A stretch of 64,000 bases of DNA from Vigna angularis (taxonomy: Eukaryota; Streptophyta; Magnoliopsida; Fabales; Fabaceae): the NCBI RefSeq assembly GCF_016808095.1, contig NC_068970.1, forward strand, positions 38,846,630 to 38,910,629, written 5' to 3'. Under the pieces are notes generated by a model. The model was not told the origin of the DNA. It did not search any database and worked only from the letters and a program-made list of their open reading frames with translations. The number at the start of each line of letters is the position of its first letter. The stretch's first letter is position 1. This document shows positions 20,995 to 31,281 of this stretch, in pieces. The position numbers and the translations under genes are program-made.

Positions 20995-21390
20995 AAAATT
21001 ATGCCTCATGGACTCTATACATCTCTTCCCATAGCTAATACCCCTTGGGAGGACATAAACATGGATTTTGTTCTAGGATTGCCAAGAACTCAAAAGGGGT
21101 ATGATTCTATATTTGTGGTAGTAGATCGTTTTAGTAAAATGGCACATTTTATACCCTGCCACAAAGTAGATGATGCTAGCTATATATCTAGACTCTTCTT
21201 CAAAGAAATAGTGACATTGCATGGCCTACCCAAAACCATAGTGTCTGATGGAGATGTTAAGTTCCTAAGCCATTTTTGGAAAACTTTATGGGAAAAGTTA
21301 GGAACTAAACTTCTATTTTCTACCACATGTAACCCACAAACTGATGGGCAAACTGAAGTACTAAATAGATCTCTATCTACTTTGTTATCA
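20995..21390 (+). pseudogene. Integrase catalytic core, truncated, element C
   Basis: [20 protein letters not shown] leads into the DDE core: first Asp in INMDFVLGL, second in [10 protein letters not shown], and Glu in [10 protein letters not shown]. Homology ends a few residues later at about 21390. The frame stays open to 21741 only because it reads through antisense family 1 sequence, so that tail has no meaning. Confidence 0.8.
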
Positions 21391-23268
21391 ACTTGCACCA
21401 CAACGTCCTCCACTATGCCATGGGGGTTCTTGATAGATCTATCCGCCATTTGCAACACCATCTTTGTCGGTTTGACCTCAAGAACATCAATCTTCTTTAG
21501 CATGGATAAGGGCATCAAGTTGATACTAGCCCCTAAATCAATTAGACTTTTCCCTACATTACACTTTCCAATTTTGCAAGGAATAGTGAAGCTTCCCGAA
21601 TCTTTGACTTTAGGAGGGAGTGTTTTTTGCAAGATCACACTACAATTTCCTTTTGTACTTCAATGGTTCCCTCATCTACATATTTTTTTTCTTTTTGAGG
21701 GGCTTTTTCAATCATCTTGCATATGCAGGGATTTGGTGTAATGCTTCAGTCAGTGGAATGGTAATCCCAAATTTCTTGAACATCTCCTTAAAACACCCTA
21801 ATTGTCTTTCTTTTTCCTTTCTAGTAAACTCTTTAGGGTAAGGAAGAACTTTCTCAATTTTTCTCTCTTTTTTTATCTCCCTCTTCTTCTTCTTTTCTTT
21901 CTTCCTTTTCTTTATTCTTCTCCTTCCTCTCAACCTCCCTTTTTCTCTCACTTTCTTCTTTCTCTTAACTCAACTCATACTTTTCTTTTCTCTCTATTTT
22001 GCTCTCTTCCAAGCTCTCACTACTTATGCTCATGATAGCATTACATTCCTCTTTAGGGTTAACTTCAGTATTAGCCCCAAGCTGCTTTTCAGATTTTTCC
22101 TCTAACTTTTTAGCTAGTTGGTCAACTTGTATCTCCAAATTCCTTATAGCAGCTTTAGTGTTTTTGTGATTGGAGATAGACACTTGCATAAACTGTTGGA
22201 GTGTCTCTTCTAACTTTCCAGTTCTCTCATATAGTGAAGGTTGTTGCTGCCACGGATGATGTTGTTGTTGTGGTCTATTGTATTGCCTGGCTTGCCCTTG
22301 ACCCATGCTTGGGTGAGGTTTCCATCCTTGGTTGTAAACAACATTAGGTCAAATTGATTGCCTTGACCCATAAAATTGACTTCCTCTTGGGTCAATTCCG
22401 GCATAGTACATTGACCATTAATATGATCACCACCACACAACTCACAAAGTTGCTATTCAACTTGAGAAACGTTCTGCAACTCCCTTGGCAATTGAGAAAT
22501 TTTCTTCATTAGAGTCTCCGGTTGTTGAGTCATAATCTTATTTTGTTCCAGTAGAGCATCCAAACATTGCAATTGTAGAACTTCCTTTTTGTTGCAATTG
22601 AGTCCTTTCACTGTGCATCTCATTATTATTTGTAGCCATATTTTCAATCAAATCATAGGCTTCCTCTAGTGTCTTGCACTTGATATTACCTCCAGTTGAG
22701 GTATCTAGCATCAATTTAGTTTGTGAACTTAGACCTCCAAGAAATAGAATGACTACTCAGCAAGCCTTTAAATCCAGCATCATGAGTGGGCGTCTTTCTC
22801 AGCAAGCCTTTAAATCTATCCCACGCTTGACCTAATGTTTCATCCATGCCCTGCTTGAAAGAAGAAATTTCCAACACCTTTATTTACTTTTGACTATGGG
22901 AAGTACTTGTTTAGAAACTTTGCAACCACGGCTTCCCACTCAGTAAAGTTATTCTCTGGAAAAGAGTTCAACCACATCTTAGCATTTCCTCCCAAAGAGA
23001 AAGGAAACAAGCTCAATCTAATAGCTTCATCTGGCACACCATTGATCTTCACAGTATTGCATATCTCGTTGAATGTGGTCAGATGCTCATATGGATTTTC
23101 ATGTGACAATCCATTGAATTGGTTGCTCTTCACCAATTGAATCAAAGCAGGCTTCACCTCCATATTTGCAGCATTAACCCTCGGCATTGCAATGTTATTA
23201 AAATGATGAGGGCATATGACTGTTGCATAATCTGCCAGGGTTCGTCTACCATTATGCTCTTCAGCCAT
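21390..23268 (-). pseudogene. Gag-protease piece, family 1, minus strand (probably 5' half of element G)
   Basis: Reading from 23268 down: MAEEHNGRRTLADYATV, the gag domain to KYFP (TAG where others have Gln), a disordered stretch with indels near 22880-22690, a zinc knuckle CGGDHINGQC (about 22440-22390), a Gln-rich tail, a Lys/Glu-rich tract (about 21960-21830), and the protease [14 protein letters not shown] (21638-21390). It stops where element C begins. The junction at 23269 joins directly to family 3 leader sequence, so gag's first ~55 codons, the PBS and LTR are gone. Confidence 0.75.
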
Positions 23269-23269
23269 A

Positions 23270-24355
23270 ATTTCTGTGTGCAGATTTGAACTGAATCAGT
23301 GCAGGGAGAAAGTGCAGAATAGGTGTGTTGTTGTGTGCAGAGTTGATAAATATTTGGAATCCAGAATTTCAAGCAGTAGCAGAATCTCAATAGAGTTTAG
23401 AGCAAGCTAGACCAACCATTTAATTAGGGGAGTTGTTTAACTTTCTTACCTCTGGATTGCTTAACTGTTTCTGTTTTAGCTGGAAACTGATAGCATTGAT
23501 GGTTGCTCTGCTGAATTGAGTGTGAATATTTGATTGCAGTTTGTCATTTGGGAGCAAAAGCAATTCTATTCGCTGCCAGGATTAACAAGTGCACCGTGAA
23601 GGCCAGAGAATAAAAGGGAAGTTCTTACTGTTATGTGTTTTCATTGTGCAATTTGTTCTAGCTAACGGAATTTTTGATTGCATATCTGCATTTGCCTTTG
23701 TAGGATTGAACTGATCAGGAGATTTAAGAGAGTTGATTCCAGAAGCAACAAAGTTGAGCAACAAAGCTGAATGAAGTGGACCAGGATCGTAGCAGCCTAG
23801 CATAATTTTGTTTTTTCTTTTGTAATTTGATTTGTTCACATTGGATTGTAATAGGCTTGTGTTAGCCTAGTGTTAGCTTTAGCTTTTGTTTTGTAAAAGG
23901 CCTTTTATAAAGTCCAAGTTCTTTGGAAGAGTCCTTGGTGCTCTTTCAAACTCTTGGCAACTTTACTTGCTTTAATTTTAGCATAGCTAGACAGGTGAGG
24001 GTGTCTTGTTAGCCAAAGCTACAAGCCTCACCATAGGAGTAGACTTTAATATTGATTGTGTGATTTGTGTTTCACGTTTAGGGGTGATTTAGGCTAAATG
24101 GGATTAAACTCTAAGCCTTATCACATTAGAGTCCGAGAGTCTAGTCTTTTAATTGTGCTTAATTGTTTGTGAGTTGTGTTCTTTGATTTTAAAGGTGATT
24201 TTTGTTTAAAGGGTAACTAGTAGTAACCTAAGACATTTCTGGCAAGGTAAGACTTGGTACTTAAGTAGTCTTCATGACTCACCTCTCTTACCTGGGACTT
24301 GTTTAAGTGTGAATCTTGTATACCTTTCACACAAAGAAAACTTTTAAAAACAAAG
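23270..24355 (+). other. Leader of element I
   Basis: There is no gene. It is collinear with 33654-35034 but shorter by a few hundred bases. The motif GACTCACCTCTCTTACCTGG (24275-24294) lies 60 bp before the gag ATG, as in element I2. Confidence 0.65.
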
Positions 24356-25009
24356 ATGTCTTGTTATAGTTCATATAGGTCTTCTAGGTTAGATAATGTT
24401 GATGAAATGTTTAAACAACCTAGGAATCTTCCACCCTTTGGTAAAGACATAGGTGCATTAACATACCTAGCTTGGGAAAAAGAAATTGATAAAATAAATC
24501 CTTGGTTTTATGGAGAGAGTGAATATTATGTCCTTAGCATATATCTCTCTAAGTTAGAAGAGCATGCAAGTGAGTGGTGGGATGAAAGACAATATATGGT
24601 TAGGAAAGGTAGAAAGTACTCCATACGTGATTGGCATGATTTAAAAGCTTGCATGAGAAGAAAGTTTGTGCCTTCAAGCATTAAAAGAAACCTAGAACTA
24701 ATTAGGGATTGCATTGATGATGGAAAATTATTTCTTGAGAGTTTAAATGATCATGGGTTTCTTCGTAGAGAATTAGAATTTGGGGCAAGACTTAAAGAGA
24801 TCAAGGATAAGAAAAGAGAAAGAGAGATTGAGAGAAAAGAAGAGGAAGAAAGGAAAGAAGAAGAGAAGAGAGAGAGAGAAGAAAACGAGAAAAGAGAGAA
24901 GAAGAGAGGAATTAAGAAGAGAAGAAGAGAAAAGAAAAGAAGAAGAAAGAAAAGAAAAAGAGAGAAAGGCAAGAAAGAGAGAAGAAAGAAAAGGAGAAAT
25001 TGTTGTTGA
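24356..25009 (+). pseudogene. Gag-like protein, element I
   Basis: From MSCYSSYRSSR (24356) the protein matches that of element I2: an N-terminal Tyr/Ser-rich segment, a gag-type helical domain (LAWEKEIDKINPWF, SEWWDERQYMV, LKACMRRKFVPSS) and then a purine-only tract coding Lys/Arg/Glu. Relative to I2 the frame shifts inside that tract, so the tail ends KRRNCC rather than in the conserved EIV.DDK.YSF. No zinc knuckle, protease or RT follows. Gag of this type would bind element RNA in particles made with another element's enzymes. Confidence 0.7.
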
Positions 25010-25407
25010 TGACAAATTCTATTCTTTCCAAGACTATGGAACCTAAAAGGGAACCTAAAAGGGAAGGTTTCCAAATCTTTACTTCTTTTCCAATCATGGT
25101 TTATTCTTCAAATATGGATTTTTCTTTCAAACCAATTGTCATTATATATTCTGTGAAAACATTCTCAAAATATGACAATTCAAATCTTGAGTTATTGTTA
25201 TCTTTAAGAAAACAATTAACTCAAGACAAAATTGAATTTGGACTTCTAAAATTTTCAAAGATTACAAATCAAAGTATTAGAAGTTCTTATTCTCTTGTTT
25301 TTAAAGAAAAATTCTTTCTTGGATTGATATTAACAGAAGATATATTTGATGTGTATTGCAGATTTGTGTTTGATCCAGGAGGAAGAAAAGTATATCTAAA
25401 GGAATAA
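25009..25407 (+). CDS. ORF2 of family 3, unknown function, element I copy
   Basis: A 132-residue frame starts at MTNSILSK and overlaps the end of gag. It is nearly the same as 35672-36046, with a 12-bp duplication (GAACCTAAAAGG) and a longer central segment. The conserved core includes LRKQLTQDKIEFGLLKFSKI and KEKFFLGLIL, then DVYCRFVFD. I do not recognise it. It may be all that remains of a pol linker, or a small accessory protein. Conservation in two copies argues against chance. Confidence 0.5.
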   Translation: MTNSILSKTMEPKREPKREGFQIFTSFPIMVYSSNMDFSFKPIVIIYSVKTFSKYDNSNLELLLSLRKQLTQDKIEFGLLKFSKITNQSIRSSYSLVFKEKFFLGLILTEDIFDVYCRFVFDPGGRKVYLKE

Positions 25408-25488
25408 GGCCACTTCATGGCTCTGCTCCCAAGATTGTGTGGAGCTTCTTCATAAGGCGATGCCAGATTTGAGGACAAATCTTTTTTT

Positions 25489-26484
25489 TAAGAGAGAGGG
25501 TATGATGTAATCCTGCCTGACGTAGTCCTTATTTTGTATTTTTACCTTTCATAGGTTAGCTTGTAAGGAGCATGGGTTACTATAAATACCCAGCTTCTCT
25601 ACTGTAATTGGCACTTTTGAGATTAATGAGAATTAGGCTTTCTGAAATAGAAACTATTCTCTCTTGAAAGTCATATGCTAGAGAGTCCAAAGACTCCCTC
25701 TAGCCACCTTCCAAGCACACTCTCTCACTTCCATTTTCCACGCTGACACATCACTGGCCACTGTGCGCGCACATCAGCGCCACATCCTCCTTCAGCACGC
25801 GTCAGCAGCCACATCTTAATTTCTCCTTCACATCACAACCGCACCTCTCATTTCTTCCCTCGTGCATCCATTACGCATCCCTCCACATTTCAGAGCGTCT
25901 CCTTCTCGTTCTCGAGAGCTCCATTGTCGCCAACCATAGATCCGCACTCCATACGCGTCTTCTTCAACCACGAAACAGATCTTCATTTCTCCACATCTCA
26001 GAAACCACATCTTTCATTCTCGCTCTCGAGCTCCCTCACACTTTCCACCACAGATTCATATCTTCTTCCACTTTCACCGACCACCTTCATTCAAACTTAG
26101 GGTTTCTTCCTCCTTTTGCATTTTCCTTCCATTTTGACCGGTTAAATCCTCTTTTACTCCGTTTAAACACCTTTTCACCGATTGATCTTCGATTTCCACC
26201 GATTAAACCTCCATTCACACCGATTAATCGGTCCGATTAGTGTTTCCTCACTGTTCTAGGGTTCCTTCGGTTACAAATTAGGGATTCTTCATGATTTAGA
26301 GTTTTCTCCAATCAATTTCGATTCTCTCGGTTCGTTTAGGGTTTTCAAACTATCTTCTCTGATTCTCTCTCAATCTAGAGAATCGTGAACATTCCGCTGC
26401 GTATTCTTCGTCGGAGAAGCTTCGAGGAGTCCGAATCGTGCTCACACAGCTTCAATCGACCTCTCCTTGGAGCCTCGTCCATCA
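25489..26484 (+). repeat. Polypurine tract (25489-25502) and 3' LTR of element I (25503-26484)
   Basis: AAGAGAGAGGGTA precedes TGATGTAATCC; the LTR is 982 bp and ends CGTCCATCA. A TATA box TATAAATACC lies at 25581. It is longer and more divergent than the 834-bp LTRs of I2, so it represents an older or different subgroup. Confidence 0.8.
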
Positions 26485-27766
26485 ATTTTGCTTGAGGACA
26501 AGCAAAGTTTCAAGTTTGCGGTTGTGATAACGGTTAAATATATTGTTATCTGTGATATAACTTTGATACTAAACAAACCCTCTTTGACTTAGAAACTTGC
26601 TTGAACTCATGTTTTTGCTTTCGTTTTGCAAATAAGTGAGTAGAGGTTATACTTATGATTTTATCACTAAATTTCCTTTATTTTGTAGCTAATAATGTAC
26701 CTAAAAGAATCTCCAACAATGTATAGAGCTGAATCAGTCATAAAAGCAAGCAAAACGGCAAAAAAAAAGAGTTCTGGAAGGCTAATGCCAGGGCTGAGCG
26801 CAGAATCCAGTACCGCACCGCGCTTGGGCGCCCTTCCAGGGGCGTTGAGTGCCAATTTTCTCGCAGTTTCGCCTGGGCGCCCTAAATGAGGGCGCTGAGC
26901 GAGAGCTTGTTGGGCCTAGTCCCGTTTTCTGTTATTTTATTGATCTATTTAAGGACTTGGACGTCCTAGGGATTGTATCTCTTGATGGCTAGAGCACAGA
27001 AACACACTTTTCACCCCTTGGAGGTAGATTTTGGGATGTGGGAGCTCTCCTCTTCAGTTTCTAGGGTTTTTCTATCTCTTTCATTCCATTGTTCATCTAG
27101 TTTCTCCATGATAATGGAGAACTAAACCTTATTTGTTGTTGGGGGATGATGTAACATTGTGAACTCTCATGTATTTGAATTGATTCCAATTTATTTATGC
27201 TTTTTTCATTAATTGTTAGGGTTATTCTTCTTTGCTCTATGCTTGTTATGTTTAACTTATTCATGACATGATTATTGGTTTTCATGATATGGACACATAC
27301 GGGGATATGAGTTTTGGTTATCTTAAGCTTCTAATCATAATGCAAAATCAATTATCAAGGATACAAGACATTGTGAACTAGTAATTAACGATAGGCTTTC
27401 TTCGCCGTGACATTGTGTTTTAAGTAATTTAGAAAGTGATATTAACATTAGTGAAGAAGATGAATTCATACATGCATGAGAGTAAACTAGATGAAATCTA
27501 AACCCCAACAACATTATCATCTCATATTATCAACTTCATCCATTCATTCTAGTGTTTAGCCTCAATTGATCAAATTGCATTCATGTTTATTTTTATTGCA
27601 TTTGCATTCAAAACCCAAAAATTGTTCTTAAGTCTTAATTAGTGTTTAGCCTCAATTGATCAAATTACACAACTGTTTAGTGTCATGAGTCCTTTGGGAT
27701 ACGATACTTGGTCTTACCATTTTATATTACTTGATACGATTCGGTACATTTGCCGACATCTTAACA
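26485..27766 (+). repeat. Polypurine tract and 3' LTR of element B
   Basis: TTGAGGACAAGC...CAAGTTTGCGGTTG (26491-26524) is the tract, with one C replacing a G, followed by the LTR from 26525 (TGATAACGGTTAAAT) to 27766 (ATCTTAACA), 1242 bp. A GC-rich array lies at about 26786-26915 and TATTTAAGG at about 26946. About 58 bp present in the 5' LTR after ACACATACGGGG is deleted, and AGTGTTTAGCCTCAATTGAT is duplicated near 27642. Confidence 0.75.
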
Positions 27767-28785
27767 CTTGCCAAGTCTATTTGTCGCTTGCTTTCTTGAG
27801 TACATTGAGTTGAAATTGTTTACCCTAGACACTTGAGAGATACAATGATAGTGTATCGTGTGAGGTTATTGATTATTTTGCCATGTCTTGAATTGCTTTG
27901 ATGATTTCCATGAGTATATGGTTTCTCTGATTCTTTGTGTGGTTGATGTTGTCTACTCATTTTCTCTTTCTATGATTCATTGAGGACTGTGTAAATCTGT
28001 TTGTTTATTTATGTGTCATTTTGTTTTTGTGTCCTAAGGTCGTGTCACTCTCTTGATGTCTATTTTGATGAATCATTATTTTCTCCTATTCAGATATCTT
28101 TTTTAATTGGTGAATTGTGTTTAACTTTCAATTATTCTCTCAATTTTTCTATTTGGGCTTAATTTCACCAATACTTCATATTTTAATTAATTTGAATTAT
28201 CTGAGCTTAATCATTTTCATTATTATTTTTAGGGAAATTTTGGAATCATATTTTCGGACAACAAGAGTGTTTCCACGTCATTTGTTATTGCCCACATCAA
28301 CATTTATTTTTATTTTCATTTGCAATTTTGTTTTAATGTATTTTGAACTAACGTTTTGAATATTGGGCCATTTTTGGTGAATTAGGAAAAAGCCCAAATT
28401 GTCCCCATGCAGCCATCATTAGGAACTCTCTCATGGATTCTCGTTTTTTATACTTAAACCATGAAGAACAACTCCCCCTTTTTGGGTTTTAGGTTTTATT
28501 ATGTTTTGCTCATTCTGAAGTTTAATTTCAATTTCATTTACTGCTTGCTTTTCCAATTGCAATTTCGTTAGTCTTTGTTCAGCTACAATTTCCATTCCCA
28601 ATTTCATATTCCATTTATGTTTTCATTTCTGCTAAAAACTTCGTTTGTTGTGTTTAATTTCGTATCCCATTTGTGCTTTTATTTCCTCAAATTTCATTGC
28701 ATTCCAGTTTCGTTTCCGTTCCCAACCTCATTTTCGCATTGTATCTTTGCTTTTGTTTTGCATTTCGTTTTCCTCTACAATGATG
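27767..28785. other. Unassigned AT-rich sequence
   Basis: About 1 kb has no convincing ORF or RNA gene. It contains T-rich stretches and the short motif GGCCATTTTTGGTGAATTAG. It could be an unrecognised LTR remnant between elements B and F, but I cannot support that. Confidence 0.3.
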
Positions 28786-29625
28786 TGATAACGGTTGAAT
28801 TTACCGTTATTTGATACTAAAAACAACCTTTTTTACTTAGAAACTAGCTTGGAATCATTCTAGCCTCACCAAACACTCTCCCTAAGAGTTCTCTTCACTT
28901 TCTCCATCATTAGCCTACCACAAACCCTTGTCTCCACTTACATTGCATTGTTCAAGCCATCAAAGTTTGGGGTTTTTCCTTACTCTGATGCTAGGGATTG
29001 GATTCTTCTAAATTCTTGAGCATTCTGCACTGATTTTTGCATCCCCAACCAAGTAAGTTAATGCATTTTACATTTGAAGCATTGGGAAGCATGATGCTTG
29101 ATGAACCTTAATGTTTATGCATGATATATTGAATGTGTGGTTGTTTGAACCGATTAAAATGCTTTATTTTTGGTTGTAACTGAGGAAAATGTGTTTGGGC
29201 AGTGTTTAAGGCCTGCTAGGGACATTCTTTAAGGTTGAACTGTGCGGCACTAAGAGCCCTTCTAAGGGGCACTCAGCGCGATTCTGCATATGTGATTTTT
29301 TGTGTTCCTGGTTGTTTGCATGTTTTTGGTTGGTTGATTCTGTGCAGGTGATGTTGAGGGTCCCGTGTTTTTCCCTCAACCTTGATAAGAGAGTGTGTTT
29401 TAAAGTTGATTCAATTTTAAAGTTACTAATGCTTGATGAATTCTATGTTTTGTTTTGTGAATTTGTTTGGTGCAGGAATGGCATCTTCATTTGGCAAGAG
29501 GATCAAGACAATTGGAAATAAGAGGAAGGACAAAGAGCCAGTTTACTCGAACAAGTTCCTCTCCATTGCACATGAAAGGAACTTCCTAATAGTGCAAGAT
29601 AGGAGATTATTGTCGGAGTCTTAAC
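28786..29625 (+). repeat. Chimeric LTR of element F containing TP leader and ORF start
   Basis: It starts as a normal family 1 LTR (TGATAACGGTTGAATTTACC) but after about 65 bp changes to sequence homologous to the TP leader of elements A and G. It continues through the TP 5'-UTR intron (29053-29475) and the first 44 TP codons. At about 29612 it returns to the LTR 3' end (TCTTAACA), followed by the PBS. The total is 840 bp instead of about 1250. Confidence 0.65.
29478..29611 (+). pseudogene. TP ORF fragment within the LTR of element F
   Basis: MASSFGKRIKTIGNKRKDKE through VQDRRLL aligns with the N-terminus of the TP ORF at 2294 and 13625. It ends at the junction with the LTR terminus. The acceptor GGTGCAG ends at 29475, two bases before ATG, as in the other copies. 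Confidence 0.65.
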
Positions 29626-29632
29626 AAGTTTT

Positions 29633-29650
29633 TGGCGCCGTTGTCGGGGA
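29633..29650 (+). other. Primer binding site of element F, tRNA-Asp type
   Basis: It matches the site at 10-27 except for one base (TTGTCGGGGA for TTGCCGGGGA). It lies seven bases after the LTR end. Confidence 0.85.
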
Positions 29651-29859
29651 CTCGTGGTTTAACTATTCTATTTGTGTGATTATTGATTAGCTTTGACTTG
29701 ATTTTTATTGTTTTAATTTTAATTTTAATTTTGTTTTTGTTTTTGTGTTGTGCTAACAATTGTTTTCTAGGGCTTGTTTTCTTGTGCATGCAGGATACAA
29801 TTCGCACTAGAAGCAAGGAAAAATTCTTACCTCTCTTTACAGATCAGGAAACATAAGAC

Positions 29860-30432
29860 ATGGCTGGCAATCGGAATATGGGTCCAGTTAGACGAACTAT
29901 GGAGGATTACGCAACAGTCACTAGTCCTTTGTATTTTAATAGTATTTCCTGGCCAAGGGTAAATGCTACCAACATGAAGATGAAGCCTGCTCTTATTCAC
30001 TTGGTGCAGAGCAATCAATTCAATGGATTAACACATGAAAATCGATATGAGCATCTGACCACATTCGACGAGATATGCAATACAGTGAAGATTTAGGATG
30101 TACCAGATGAAGCTATTAAACTTAGCTTGTTTCCCTTTTCTTTGGGAGGCAATGCTAAGATGTCGCTAAATTCTTTCCTTGAGAATAGTTTCACTATGTG
30201 GGAAGATGTGGTAGCAAAGTTCCTAAATAAGTACTTCCCTCAGTCAAAGGTAAACAAAGGTAAACAACAAATATCTTCTTTTCAACTGGGCATGGAGGAG
30301 ACATTAGGTCAAGCGTGGGATAGATACAAAAGCTTGCTGAGAAAGACGCCCACACATGGCTTTGATGAAGCCACAGTAGTCATTCTATTCCTTGGAGGAC
30401 TTGGCTCACATACTAAATTGATGCTAGATGCC
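29860..30432 (+). pseudogene. Gag N-terminal half, element F
   Basis: From MAGNRNMGPVRRTMEDYATV the gag domain runs through PALIHLVQSNQFNGLTHENR, a TAG at 30094-30096 (Gly or similar in other copies), FPFSLGGNAKMSLNSF and KFLNKYFPQ, up to KLMLDA where the family 3 element I2 interrupts it. The frame before 29860 is also disturbed relative to element B. The other half is at 36985-37811. Confidence 0.75.
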
Positions 30433-31266
30433 TGATGGAATCCTGCTTGATGTACTTCTCCTTTTGTATTTTTACTTTTTATAGTTTAGCTCTTAAGGAG
30501 CATGGGTTACTATAAATACCTAGCTCCTCTATTGTATTAGGGACTTTTGAGAATAATGAGAATTGAGTTTTCTGAATCAGAAACTGTTCTCTCTTGAAAG
30601 TCATAGGCTAGAGAGTCCAAAGACTCCCTCTAGCCACCTTCCAAGCACCTTTCTCACTCTCATTTTCCATTTTCCACGGTGCTTCTCTCCTCCACGCTGC
30701 CTCTCCTTCATTGCCACCTCATTAGAGCATGCGTCAGCGCTCTACCTCACATTCTTCATTCCATCACGCCTCAGCCACAGTCATTTGCATTTCACTCTCT
30801 CAATAGCTCCTCGGCCATCAACCACATCCTCTTCACCGTTTTGCTTTGGTTTCATCACAGATTCCAGGTTCAACCTCTATTCTACCTTGCTTCCGTCATT
30901 GCAACCCTAGATCCAGGTTTTCCACCGAATCTCATCTTCTCCTCTAGGGTTTCGTCTCACTTCCTCCTTCATTTTCATTATTCCTTCATTTTTCACCGAA
31001 CAAACCTTATTTCCTCCGTTCATCCTTCTTTTCCAACGTTCAATCAGTTGTTTGAACCGATTAATCGGTTTATATTGAGTCTCCTCACCCTTTGAGGGTT
31101 TCTTCGTGTCCAATTTAAGTTTTCCACTCTTCGATCTCCGTTTTCCCCTTCAATCTCGAGTTTCCTTTTCCATTCCGCTGCGTCTTCACTCGTCAGAGAA
31201 GCTTCGAGGAGTCCGAATCGAGCTCGCACAGCTTCGGTCGTCAGCTTCTCGGGCGTTCGTCCATCA
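30433..31266 (+). repeat. 5' LTR of element I2
   Basis: It starts TGATGGAATCCTGC and ends CGTCCATCA. The TATA box TATAAATACC is at 30511. The pyrimidine-rich second half gives long chance ORFs (30563-31095) on both strands that recur in the 3' LTR. Confidence 0.9.
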
Positions 31267-31268
31267 AG

Positions 31269-31281
31269 TGGTATTCAGAGC
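31269..31281 (+). other. Primer binding site of element I2, variant
   Basis: TGGTATTCAGAGC differs from TGGTATCAGAGC by one extra T, placed differently from the family 2 variant TGGTATCATGAGC. Many legume LTR elements carry the TTCAGAGC form (memory). Confidence 0.65.

Larger units (their letters stand above)
14248..21390 (+). mobile_element. Element C: family 2 Ty3/gypsy element, 3' truncated
   Basis: A 748-bp LTR, PBS, 2.5-kb leader and a broken gag-pol frame run until the integrase core, where the sequence switches at about 21390 to the minus-strand family 1 gag-protease piece. The remaining integrase, any chromodomain and the 3' LTR are missing. Pol resembles chromoviruses of the CRM/Tekay type by the integrase block around [20 protein letters not shown]; the exact lineage is uncertain. 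Several lesions make it inactive. Confidence 0.8.
23270..26484 (+). mobile_element. Element I: family 3 gag-only non-autonomous element, 5' truncated
   Basis: It holds the leader from the point equivalent to 33654 of element I2, gag, ORF2, polypurine tract and 3' LTR. The 5' LTR and about 2.4 kb of leader are missing. To the right it meets ATTTTGCTTGAGGACAAGC, the sequence before the polypurine tract of element B, so it was inserted there. No target duplication can be tested because the left end is lost. Confidence 0.8.
3911..27766 (+). mobile_element. Element B: family 1 retrotransposon carrying nested insertions
   Basis: A 5' LTR (3911-5162), PBS, gag, protease and 3' untranslated region run to 9671. 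The polypurine tract and 3' LTR reappear at 26485-27766 in the same orientation. The two LTRs belong to the same subtype: both contain ACAATGTATAGAGCTGAAT and CATAAAAGCAAGCAAAAC, which the solo LTR at 7314 and the minus-strand LTR at 9672 lack. The flanking pentamers are ATTGC (3906-3910) and CTTGC (27767-27771), four of five matching. The 16.8 kb between are other elements. The pairing of the two LTRs is inference; they could instead be ends of two elements. Confidence 0.55.

Noticed and set aside
21391..21741. C-terminal extension of the element C integrase frame
   Set aside because: It reads antisense through family 1 protease sequence; the join is a truncation, not a fusion protein.
24751..25097. 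Leu/Phe/Ser-rich minus-strand ORFs that look like membrane proteins (also 35427-35730, 6759-6962)
   Set aside because: They are the antisense of purine-only gag tracts (Lys/Glu/Arg). No start context or conservation of their own.
30563..31095. Long overlapping ORFs in the I2 LTRs, repeated at 36276-36808
   Set aside because: They lie entirely in LTR sequence rich in pyrimidines, overlap in several frames and on both strands, and have no domains.
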